The translations under genes were made by a program, and so were the position numbers. DNA of 9,070 nt from an uncultured Anaerolineales bacterium (lineage in GTDB: Bacteria > Chloroflexota > Anaerolineae > Anaerolineales > Villigracilaceae): NCBI GenBank assembly GCA_938008865.1, contig CALLJA010000584.1, forward strand, positions 1-9,070, written 5' to 3'. Under the pieces are notes generated by a model that did not search any database, was not told the DNA's origin, and saw only the letters and a list, made by a program, of their open reading frames with translations. Below are positions 1 to 4,992 of the stretch, one piece after another; position 1 is the stretch's first letter, and each line of letters begins with the position of its first letter.

Positions 1-8
1 TTTTCGTC

Positions 9-14
9 TACAAT
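9..14 (+). promoter_or_regulatory. Possible -10 element of the acyl-CoA dehydrogenase gene
   Basis: TACAAT lies 29 bases before the start codon at 43, which would give a short leader. The matching -35 would fall before the window, so only half of the promoter can be seen. This rests on hexamer similarity alone. Confidence 0.3.
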
Positions 15-42
15 CGCCCCATCGCCAAACAGAGGAGAGACC

Positions 43-1188
43 ATGGACTTCGATCTTTCGAACGAACAGCGCATGTGGCGCAAGGCTGTGCACGATTTTG
101 TCGAGAAAGAGGTGCGTCCCAAGGCCCACGAAGTGGACGTGACGGGCGAGTTCAACTGGAACGCCGTCCGCAAGGGCGGGCCGCTGGGGCTGATGGGCCT
201 GAACATCCCCGAGGAATACGGCGGCGCAAGCGTGGACCCGATCAGCGCCGCCATCGCCATCGAGGAATTGGGCTGGGGCTGCGGTTCCACGGCGCTGGCG
301 CTGGCCGCTCACAACGGGCTGGGCACCGCGCCGCTGGTGCTGTACGGCTCGGAGGCGCTCAAGAAGAAATGGCTGCCGCGCGTGGCCAGCGGACGCCACA
401 AACTGGGCGCGCTGGCGTTGACGGAACCAGGCGCGGGGTCCGACTTGCAGGGCGGGGTGCGGACCAAGGCCGAGCAGCGCGGCAGGGAGTGGGTCATCAA
501 CGGCGCCAAGATGTGGACCACCAACGCCTCCATCGCGGAATACATCATCACCCTCGTGCGCACCGACACCTCGGGCAACTCCCGCTCGCTCAGCCAGATC
601 CTCGTCCCCACCGACACCCCTGGACTGACGATTGGTCCCGCGGAAAAGAAGATGGGCCTGCACGGCTCCCCCACCCATGCCGTGACCTTCGAGGACGTGC
701 GCGTGCCGCTCGATAACCTGATCGGCGAGAAGGGCCATGGCCTGCAACAGACCCTCTCCACGCTGGACGGCGGGCGCATCAGCATCGGGGCCTTGTCCAT
801 CGGGCTGGCGCAGGCCGCTTACGAGTATGCGCTCGCCTACGCGAAAGAACGGCGCGCCTTCGGAAAACAGATTGCCGAATTCCAGGCCATCCAGTGGATG
901 CTGGCGGATGCGGCCACCGAGATCGAGGCGGCGCGCGCCCTGCTCTACAAGGCGGCCTGGCTCAAGCAGCAGGGACGCCCCCACATCAAGGAGGCTTCGA
1001 TGGCCAAGATGTTCGCCACCGAGATGGCCGAGCGCGCCTGCCGCAACGCCATCCAGGTCCACGGCGGATACGGCTATTCGAGCGAGTACCCCGTCGAGCG
1101 CATCTACCGCGACGCGCGCCTGATGACCATCGGCGAGGGCACCAGCGAGATTCAACGGCTGGTCATTGCAAGGCAAATTTTGGCATAA
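43..1188 (+). CDS. Acyl-CoA dehydrogenase
   Basis: A complete 381-residue FAD-dependent acyl-CoA dehydrogenase, the usual length for the short/branched-chain soluble family. It should oxidise an acyl-CoA to the trans-2-enoyl-CoA and pass electrons to electron-transfer flavoprotein. The helical N-terminal domain covers about 1-120. The flavin-binding beta domain follows, with the family motif ALTEPGAGSD (125-134) and WVINGAKMWTTNA (150-162). The C-terminal helical domain has RRAFGKQIAEFQ (270-281), a QVHGGYGY motif (338-345) and GEGTSEIQ (364-371), in which Glu365 is the expected catalytic base. AGGAG at 33-37, five bases before the ATG, fixes the start. Chain length or branched substrate cannot be told from sequence. 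No beta-oxidation or ETF partner is visible in the window, though the upstream side is cut off. The gene ends 25 bases before the extended -10 of the candidate RNA. Confidence 0.95.
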   Translation: MDFDLSNEQRMWRKAVHDFVEKEVRPKAHEVDVTGEFNWNAVRKGGPLGLMGLNIPEEYGGASVDPISAAIAIEELGWGCGSTALALAAHNGLGTAPLVLYGSEALKKKWLPRVASGRHKLGALALTEPGAGSDLQGGVRTKAEQRGREWVINGAKMWTTNASIAEYIITLVRTDTSGNSRSLSQILVPTDTPGLTIGPAEKKMGLHGSPTHAVTFEDVRVPLDNLIGEKGHGLQQTLSTLDGGRISIGALSIGLAQAAYEYALAYAKERRAFGKQIAEFQAIQWMLADAATEIEAARALLYKAAWLKQQGRPHIKEASMAKMFATEMAERACRNAIQVHGGYGYSSEYPVERIYRDARLMTIGEGTSEIQRLVIARQILA

Positions 1189-1210
1189 CAAAAAAAGGCA
1201 GTGGTAATAT
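1180..1210 (+). promoter_or_regulatory. Extended -10 promoter of the candidate RNA
   Basis: TTGGCA (1180-1185) is followed 19 bases later by TAATAT (1205-1210), which is preceded by the TGn extended -10 signature (TGG at 1202-1204). The predicted start of transcription, about 1216-1217, falls inside the first arm of the outer stem of the RNA described next. The long spacer is compensated by the TGn motif. Confidence 0.45.
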
Positions 1211-1213
1211 CAT

Positions 1214-1350
1214 AAGTGATGTTACACACCGTCCCGAAGGTTTGGGCGGAAAATACGCTCATTTTGCAGGAGACTTCGGGACGTTCTGCGTAAGGTGAGA
1301 TCATACGTGATTTGGCGGGATACCATCCCGCTCCACAGCATTCATCACTT
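1214..1350 (+). ncRNA. Candidate multi-branched structured RNA, family unknown
   Basis: This gap after the acyl-CoA dehydrogenase has no ORF but folds by eye into a closed multibranch structure. The outer stem pairs 1214-1221 with 1343-1350 (8 bp). A second stem pairs 1230-1239 with 1274-1283 (10 bp) and encloses a five-pair A/U stem, 1250-1254 with 1261-1265. A third hairpin has a UACG tetraloop (1298-1303 with 1308-1313). A fourth is a perfect 7-bp stem with a 3-nt loop (1315-1321 with 1325-1331). An alternative pairing of 1266-1271 with 1284-1289 would compete with the second stem. A promoter lies just upstream and a strong plus-strand terminator ends at 1452, so a transcript of about 235 nt is likely. 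It lacks the signature sequences I know for tmRNA, RNase P or SRP RNA, and does not resemble 6S RNA. No downstream plus-strand gene exists for a riboswitch to control. A 3'-UTR of the dehydrogenase is the alternative. Confidence 0.42.
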
Positions 1351-1371
1351 CATCTGCGCCGCCCTCCCTCC

Positions 1372-1402
1372 AAAAAAAACGGCGGACAAGTAGTCCGCCG
1401 TT
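1372..1402 (-). terminator. Intrinsic terminator of the comEA-methyltransferase operon
   Basis: Read on the minus strand, a perfect 10-bp GC-rich stem (1402-1393 with 1387-1378, 5-nt loop) runs straight into eight T residues (1379-1372). It lies 40 bases past the methyltransferase stop codon. Confidence 0.85.
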
Positions 1403-1419
1403 CAATGCATCCCTTTCGA

Positions 1420-1452
1420 CGTAGCGCGAGAAATTCTCGCGCTACGTTTTTT
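1420..1452 (+). terminator. Plus-strand intrinsic terminator facing the operon
   Basis: A perfect 11-bp stem (1420-1430 with 1436-1446), extendable to 12 bp, is followed by six T residues (1447-1452). It would end transcripts of the candidate RNA or of the acyl-CoA dehydrogenase. The methyltransferase stop codon on the other strand (1444-1442) lies inside the second arm. Confidence 0.85.
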
Positions 1453-1999
1453 GTATCAGCACGAACGCGCTGCCAACCTCCACGTGGATCTCGGTGCGGG
1501 CCTGTGGAAAGAGCGCGGCGATCTGGTTTGGGTCGAGGAAGTGGCTGCGCATCAGCAGGAGTTTCTCGGCCAGAGCGATCAACTTGACCGCGAACACGCG
1601 GATATCGGGTTCGATGACCAGAATCCGCCCGCCAGGCTGGAGCACGCGCCACATCTCGGCGGCGGTCTGGGCATGGTCCTCGACGTGGTGCAGGGCATCC
1701 ACGATCAACACACGAGAGAAAGAGCCATCAGGGTAGGGCAATCGCTCGGAGGCGGAGGCGGCAGTCTGAAGCCCAGGGATGGAGGCAGCCACGCGCAACA
1801 TCCCCAGCGAGACATCTGCCAGCACCACCTGTCCCGCCTGATTGCGCAGGGAACGGGCCACGCGCCCCGTGCCGCCGCCCACGTCCAGCAGGCGGCCCGT
1901 CGTGGGCAGGCCCAGCAGGCGGGTCAGCGTGGAGAGTCCGCTGTACTCTCCCGCGCGGGCATAGACAGGCGCGATGAAGTCGAAGTGGTCGAAGGGCAT
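1442..1999 (-). CDS. Class I SAM-dependent methyltransferase
   Basis: A 185-residue methyltransferase of the Methyltransf_11/UbiE-like type. Motif I, which binds S-adenosylmethionine, is LLDVGGGTG at 37-45. The acidic residue after strand 2 is Asp62 (LADVSLGML). The LPYPDGSFSRVLIVDALHHV stretch (87-106) matches the family's motif around strand 4, and RVLQPGGRILVIEP (118-131) its motif III region. It is short for the family, with a reduced C-terminal region. The substrate could be a small molecule, quinone or lipid, and the sequence does not decide. The ATG shares its A with the TGA of comEA (TGATG), so translation is probably coupled. The last codons and the stop double as the antisense of the opposing terminator. 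Confidence 0.88.
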   Translation of the reverse strand: MPFDHFDFIAPVYARAGEYSGLSTLTRLLGLPTTGRLLDVGGGTGRVARSLRNQAGQVVLADVSLGMLRVAASIPGLQTAASASERLPYPDGSFSRVLIVDALHHVEDHAQTAAEMWRVLQPGGRILVIEPDIRVFAVKLIALAEKLLLMRSHFLDPNQIAALFPQARTEIHVEVGSAFVLIQKT

Positions 2000-2568
2000 C
2001 AGACGGTGATCAAATTTTTAAGCTTTTCAAAAGTGGTCGGACCAATTCCTGCGACATACATAAGATCATTGATGCTTTGAAACGGTCCATGCTCGGTGCG
2101 ATAATCAACGATGCGCTGAGCAATGGTCGGACCAATGCCAGGCAAACTATCCAATTGCACAAGGGTGGCAGTATTGATGTTAATCAAATCACCACTGTTC
2201 GGCGCGGGCGTTGTGCCAGCCGCGGGCGTCGTGACGGCCGAGGGCGTGCCAGGCGTGCCGCTCAGAGAGGGAATCTCCAGGCGCTGGCCGTCCTGCAACA
2301 GGGCCGCCATGTTGATGATGCCCACGTCGGCGTCGGTCAACAGACCGCCTGCCGCGAGGATGGCGTCGCGCACGCGCGCGCCCTTGGGGAACTCGTACAC
2401 GCCAGGCCGCGGCACGGCCCCCACCACATGCACCACGATGGGCTGGGCCGTGGGCGCGGGCACCAGGGGGATATCGGTCCCTTTGGGCGAGCGGCTGATG
2501 AGCAACAAGACGCCCGCCAGCATGAAGCCAGCCAGGACGCCGATCAGGATTTTCAGGACGGTTCGCAT
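1999..2568 (-). CDS. comEA: ComEA-like DNA-binding protein (SLBB plus helix-hairpin-helix)
   Basis: A 189-residue membrane-anchored protein with the domain order of ComEA, the receptor that captures double-stranded DNA at the cell surface during natural transformation. Residues 5-25 are one hydrophobic anchor. An SLBB domain (about 44-101; VHVVGAVPRPGVYEFPKGARV) is followed by a Pro/Thr-rich linker (102-125). A double helix-hairpin-helix domain (127-189) opens with LININTA and carries hairpins LPGIGP (142-147) and VAGIGP (172-177). The outer-facing C-terminus should bind the DNA backbone. No comEC or pilus gene is in the window, so a working transformation system is not shown. The GNAT gene stops nine bases upstream and the methyltransferase overlaps by one base. 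Soluble relatives with this fold exist, but the anchor and SLBB domain favour ComEA. Confidence 0.9.
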   Translation of the reverse strand: MRTVLKILIGVLAGFMLAGVLLLISRSPKGTDIPLVPAPTAQPIVVHVVGAVPRPGVYEFPKGARVRDAILAAGGLLTDADVGIINMAALLQDGQRLEIPSLSGTPGTPSAVTTPAAGTTPAPNSGDLININTATLVQLDSLPGIGPTIAQRIVDYRTEHGPFQSINDLMYVAGIGPTTFEKLKNLITV

Positions 2569-2577
2569 GCCCGAATT

Positions 2578-3021
2578 TTACTTCAACTTCATCACGAGTA
2601 GGGTCTCGCCGCGTTTGGAAAGTGTGAAGACCAATCCCGCCAGTCTCGACAGGCGCTGGAAGTAACGCGGCATCTGAGCATATTCGATGGCGCGGAATCC
2701 GAAGCGCTCGTAGAACGGCCCCAGGCGCGAGACGCAGGTCAGGTACAGCGGGCGCGAACTGCCCTCCAGCAGGCGCTCGATGACGGCGCGGGCCAGGCCC
2801 TCTCCGCGATGCTCGGGCAGGACGGCGATGGAGGCCAGTTCGAGCAGGTCCCGTCCGTGGGGTTTCAATTGCCCGCAGGCGATGACCCGCCCCTCGGGTG
2901 TGACCGCCACGAGGAAGCGTCGCCAGTCCAGCCCCGTGGGGTTGATCCCGACCAGATGAATCAGGTCGCGGATGGCGGCGGATTCCGCTTCGAGGGCGGG
3001 ACGCAGCGTGTACTCAGCCAA
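2578..3021 (-). CDS. GNAT-family N-acetyltransferase (TTG start)
   Basis: An acetyl-CoA-dependent acyltransferase of 147 residues, a typical single GNAT domain. The pyrophosphate-binding motif A is SIAVLPEHRGEGLARAVIER (64-83), with the Q/R-x-x-G-x-G/A loop seen as HRGEGLA. The later region GPFYERFGFR (101-110) is the family's C-terminal strand-helix signature. I place the start at the TTG of 3021-3019. The open frame continues upstream, but those residues are the shadow of the CPBP gene and the GNAT fold begins right here. The start overlaps the end of the CPBP gene by 8 bases and has only a weak ribosome site, so it is probably coupled. The substrate is unknown. Confidence 0.85.
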   Translation of the reverse strand: MAEYTLRPALEAESAAIRDLIHLVGINPTGLDWRRFLVAVTPEGRVIACGQLKPHGRDLLELASIAVLPEHRGEGLARAVIERLLEGSSRPLYLTCVSRLGPFYERFGFRAIEYAQMPRYFQRLSRLAGLVFTLSKRGETLLVMKLK

Positions 3022-3628
3022 GTCTGCCTGCCGCCACCAGGATGGTGAACGAAGCCACGAACCAATGAATGAGGAAAGGATACAGGAAGGAGCGCGTGCG
3101 CCAGGCCACCCAGCCGAAGGCGAAGCCGCCGAAGATGGTACTGAGCGTCTCCACGGCGGGCTTGGTGAGGTGCGCCACCGCGAACGGGACGGCTTGCAGC
3201 CAGAGTCCCTCGGGCCCAAACTTGCGCACATAGGCGAAGGTCAGCCAGCCGCGGAAGAGGAACTCCCAGCCGAGCAGGTCGAGGAAGGTGTTCCACGGCA
3301 GGCCGCCCAGGTCCGCCGCGTAGAACGTGGACATGGCGGCGCCGCGCCCCGCCCACCACAACACGGGCGCGATCAACAAAATAGCCAGGAGCGTGATCAT
3401 CAGCCCTGCCCGCCAGTCACCGAGGGTGAAACCATACTCGCGCGGGTCCTCGCGGAAGATGAACAGGATGACGAGGAGCGGCAGGAGCAGGAAGTACAGG
3501 GTCTTGTCCCAGCCTTCGTTGGGGGTCAATTTGATGTAGTAGTCCGCCAGGACGACGGTGGTGCTGACAACGGTGACGAGGACGATCTTCCAGTCGAATC
3601 GCAGTCTTTCGCCGAGAAGAGATTTCAT
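3014..3628 (-). CDS. CPBP-family intramembrane protease-like protein
   Basis: A 204-residue polytopic membrane protein. Hydrophobic segments lie near 14-30, 42-58, 74-92, 142-153, 163-175 and 181-201. The CPBP/Abi (CAAX protease and bacteriocin-processing) motifs are recognisable: WEFLFRGWL (121-129), FAVAH (149-153) and a final HWFVA (188-192). The first motif has one Glu where the canonical family has two (EExxxR), while Arg126 and both His are kept. Protease activity is therefore uncertain. The ATG at 3628 is chosen because a longer version would run through the terminator of the SET gene. GGAG lies 11 bases before it, a rather long spacing. First gene of the four-gene minus-strand operon, overlapping the GNAT start. 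Confidence 0.8.
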   Translation of the reverse strand: MKSLLGERLRFDWKIVLVTVVSTTVVLADYYIKLTPNEGWDKTLYFLLLPLLVILFIFREDPREYGFTLGDWRAGLMITLLAILLIAPVLWWAGRGAAMSTFYAADLGGLPWNTFLDLLGWEFLFRGWLTFAYVRKFGPEGLWLQAVPFAVAHLTKPAVETLSTIFGGFAFGWVAWRTRSFLYPFLIHWFVASFTILVAAGRLG

Positions 3629-3700
3629 GGGTTCGCCCGCTCCGAGATAAAAGTTCTGCGCCTGGAGGGCGCAGGGGAGGACAGCCGCCAGTGTACCACA

Positions 3701-3733
3701 AAGAAAAATGGCGCGGAGTGAACTCCGCGCCAT
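3701..3733 (-). terminator. Intrinsic terminator of the SET-domain gene
   Basis: On the minus strand an 11-bp stem (3733-3723 with 3718-3708, TGAA-type loop) runs into a T-rich tract TTTTCTT. It lies 17 bases after the SET-gene stop codon and separates this unit from the CPBP operon. Confidence 0.85.
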
Positions 3734-3750
3734 CCAATCTCGTCCAAAGG

Positions 3751-4281
3751 TCAGGCATGCACGAGCAGTTCGGCTTTGAGAGCCTCGATGCGCCGCGCCA
3801 GGTACGGAGAGAAGTAACCGTGATATCGCTCCCACAGTTCGGGATTCTTCCAGTCATTGCCCGTCACCCGCCCGCGGCAGTTATGGGCGCCGCAGTAGCA
3901 GTCGAACTCGTCGTAGACCGAGCCGTCGCACATGGCATAGTCGAAGTTGAGCTCCTCGCCCACTTCGATGTCGCGCATGGCCACCAGCCCGATCTGGCCG
4001 ATGAATCCAATGTTCGGGTCGCAGGAATGGTTGAAACAATCGGTCGGTTCGAGAAGTTCGGGGGTCTCCAGATACAGGCCTTCCTCGATCTGGATGATGC
4101 GCTGGGTGAAGTCGCGCATGTCGAAGTTCAGTTCGCTCTCGGCCACGATGCGTCCGCCCCATAGCGAGAGCAACTCGCCCTTCTTGATGGGCTGGCGGGC
4201 AAAGACCCCGCATCCGCCTTTTTCGCCGAACGGGCCCGATTCGCACTTCGGGTTCATGTAGGAGTGATATTGACCAGTCAT
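3751..4281 (-). CDS. SET-domain protein-lysine methyltransferase
   Basis: A 176-residue SET-domain protein, expected to transfer a methyl group from S-adenosylmethionine to a lysine side chain of a protein. The SET core opens at CGVFARQPIKKGELL (24-38). The pseudoknot motifs are intact: NHSCDPN (84-90) and GEELNFDYAM (108-117), with Tyr115 the expected catalytic tyrosine. A post-SET CxCx4C cluster (Cys128, Cys130, Cys135) should hold zinc together with Cys87. The C-terminal tail (about 145-176) is helical and has no motif I know. AAAGGA five bases before the ATG supports the start. The 50-codon ORF ends 23 bases upstream and a terminator follows. The target protein is unknown. Bacterial SET proteins are often thought to be acquired from eukaryotes, but nothing in the base use here stands out. 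Confidence 0.9.
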   Translation of the reverse strand: MTGQYHSYMNPKCESGPFGEKGGCGVFARQPIKKGELLSLWGGRIVAESELNFDMRDFTQRIIQIEEGLYLETPELLEPTDCFNHSCDPNIGFIGQIGLVAMRDIEVGEELNFDYAMCDGSVYDEFDCYCGAHNCRGRVTGNDWKNPELWERYHGYFSPYLARRIEALKAELLVHA

Positions 4282-4304
4282 TCTATCCTTTCGTTTTGTA
4301 GTCG

Positions 4305-4457
4305 TTACGAGGGCGCATCGCCCAGGTCATCCTCGGCATAGGCGTCTATGCCCAGGGAGTCGATGCTCGGCGCTTTGCCTGTCAGCATGGGACAGGCGGC
4401 AAAGCAGGACACGCGGCGGGAAGCAGGTCGTCGTATCTCAAGGCTTGCAAAAAACAT
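4305..4457 (-). CDS. Small ORF of 50 codons before the SET gene, unknown function
   Basis: A 50-residue ORF starting at the ATG of 4457-4455, with GGAGG four bases upstream. The protein has a basic N-terminal third (EIRRPASRRVS, 7-17), a Cys-rich patch CFAACPM (18-24) and an acidic tail ending AYAEDDLGDAPS (39-50). From residue 25 on nearly every codon ends in G or C, as in the neighbouring real genes, which supports coding. The stop is 23 bases before the SET gene, so the two are probably co-transcribed. The polarity (basic, Cys patch, acidic tail) could suit a precursor peptide or a small partner of the methyltransferase, but that is speculation. It may be part of a 62-residue frame with the 18-codon ORF if one T of the T6 run at about 4456-4451 is an error. 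Confidence 0.55.
   Translation of the reverse strand: MFFASLEIRRPASRRVSCFAACPMLTGKAPSIDSLGIDAYAEDDLGDAPS
4372..4405 (-). other. Hairpin inside the 50-codon ORF
   Basis: Two stacked 6-bp stems (4405-4400 with 4377-4372, and 4396-4391 with 4383-4378) are separated by a 3-nt bulge, with a 7-nt loop. The loop contains the ORF's internal ATG. It is not followed by T residues, so it is not a terminator. It could slow ribosomes or protect the SET-gene part of the message. Confidence 0.45.
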
Positions 4458-4494
4458 AGAACCTCCGTAGGAATTTTCCAATCACCTTAAGCAT
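4438..4494 (-). CDS. 18-codon leader ORF with a perfect, hairpin-buried ribosome site
   Basis: The minus strand carries AGGAGG (4508-4503), eight bases before the ATG at 4494-4492, the best ribosome site in the window. The ORF reads MLKVIGKFLRRFYVFCKP and stops at 4440-4438. It has five positive charges, no negative ones, and alternates with hydrophobic residues. Its last 20 bases overlap the start of the 50-codon ORF in another frame. It may be a leader peptide controlling the next gene by coupling, a small cationic peptide, or the true N-terminus of one 62-residue protein broken by an extra T in a T6 run. Confidence 0.5.
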   Translation of the reverse strand: MLKVIGKFLRRFYVFCKP

Positions 4495-4640
4495 TCCCGC
4501 CGCCTCCTCGAGAGTGGAAATCGAAGGGCGGCGGCTGCCAGGTTAAAGTTGGCGGGGTCGGTCAGAAGCGAAGCACAAGGGGTATTGCATTCACACTCGT
4601 GCGAGTTTGGAAATAGGTTTGCTCCTTGAAAAATTAACAG
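4495..4640 (-). other. Long 5' leader of the SET-gene transcript
   Basis: About 145 bases lie between the predicted transcription start (near 4639) and the first ATG. They hold a 5+2+5 dyad (ACTCG/CGAGT near 4593-4604) and then the ribosome-site hairpin. No ORF and no riboswitch class I recognise. Confidence 0.4.
4497..4534 (-). promoter_or_regulatory. Hairpin that hides the Shine-Dalgarno of the leader ORF
   Basis: On the minus strand bases 4534-4521 pair with 4511-4497, giving 14 base pairs with one bulged A and a 9-nt loop (4520-4512). The whole AGGAGG is inside the 3' arm and the ATG begins two bases after the stem. No T tract follows, so this is a translational switch candidate rather than a terminator. 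What would open it (temperature, ligand, protein or a trailing ribosome) is unknown. Confidence 0.6.
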
Positions 4641-4645
4641 CGGCT

Positions 4646-4673
4646 ATTGTACTGCGAAACAGCGGGATGTCAA
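4646..4673 (-). promoter_or_regulatory. Sigma70-type promoter of the SET-gene unit
   Basis: On the minus strand a perfect -35 TTGACA (4673-4668) is followed after 16 bases by TACAAT (4651-4646), one mismatch from consensus. Transcription would start near 4639 and run through the leader, both small ORFs and the SET gene to the terminator at 3701-3733. Confidence 0.7.
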
Positions 4674-4702
4674 TCGTCGGTTTTGTAAAGATTCAACGGG
4701 TA

Positions 4703-4915
4703 TCACGCATACCTGCGGCCCTTCCAGGCGGGACCGCCGCGCCAGCGCCAGACCAAAGCCTGCACAGCGATGACCGTCATCGCCAGCACGGACAGGGGCA
4801 GGAGCCACGCATCCGCCAGGCGCTGACGGGTGACGGCGGCGGTCAGGGCGCGCATCGTCAGGCCGAGCAGGATCGGCAGGAACGGGAAAGGGTAAAGGCG
4901 ATCCACAGATTTCAC
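4703..4915 (-). pseudogene. C-terminal remnant of a family-2 glycosyltransferase (CruG-like?)
   Basis: The frame encodes about 70 residues. From LYPFPFLPILLG onward, through a hydrophobic segment and WRWRGG, to a final AWKGRRYA, it looks like the membrane-associated C-terminal end of GT2 enzymes of the carotenoid type (the W-K-G-R-x-Y ending is characteristic). The catalytic domain of roughly 250-300 residues is missing. The apparent GTG start lies in a foreign-looking direct repeat, so it is not the native start. The remnant follows the cruF-like gene. In cyanobacteria cruF is paired with the glycosyltransferase gene cruG, which fits a lost partner. Assignment rests on this tail alone. Confidence 0.55.
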
Positions 4916-4919
4916 AGAT
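4904..4919. repeat. Direct repeat CACAGAT at the glycosyltransferase break point
   Basis: CACAGAT occurs at 4904-4910 and 4913-4919, with a 9-base period. Phrases of this kind (ACAGATTTCACAGAT) are, as I recall, scattered repeats in many environmental bacterial genomes. It lies exactly where glycosyltransferase homology begins. Confidence 0.5.
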
Positions 4920-4992
4920 CACGCAGAATGTGCCCGCCAAAAATCGGCGTCGGTTGGGATATCTCCCGCCAGAAACGGGATAACCCATTTTT

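Noticed and set aside
75..1298. Other long frames over the acyl-CoA dehydrogenase (both strands)
   Set aside because: They are Arg/Pro-rich translations of GC-rich codons in the wrong frame, without ribosome sites or motifs.
1214..1350. A MITE with 8-bp terminal inverted repeats
   Set aside because: No target-site duplication was seen, the terminal repeats are short, and the inner stems and promoter fit an RNA gene better.
1214..1350. Riboswitch controlling a downstream gene
   Set aside because: The next plus-strand gene does not begin until 6023, and terminators end the transcript at 1452.
3022..3231. Seventy extra N-terminal residues of the GNAT protein
   Set aside because: They are an out-of-frame shadow of the CPBP gene. 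GNAT homology starts at the TTG of 3021.
3629..3835. Longer N-terminus of the CPBP protein, including a signal-like stretch starting near 3733
   Set aside because: The start would be within the terminator hairpin of the SET gene, and the extension lies over the 3' end of that gene. The ATG at 3628 opens directly before the first membrane segment.
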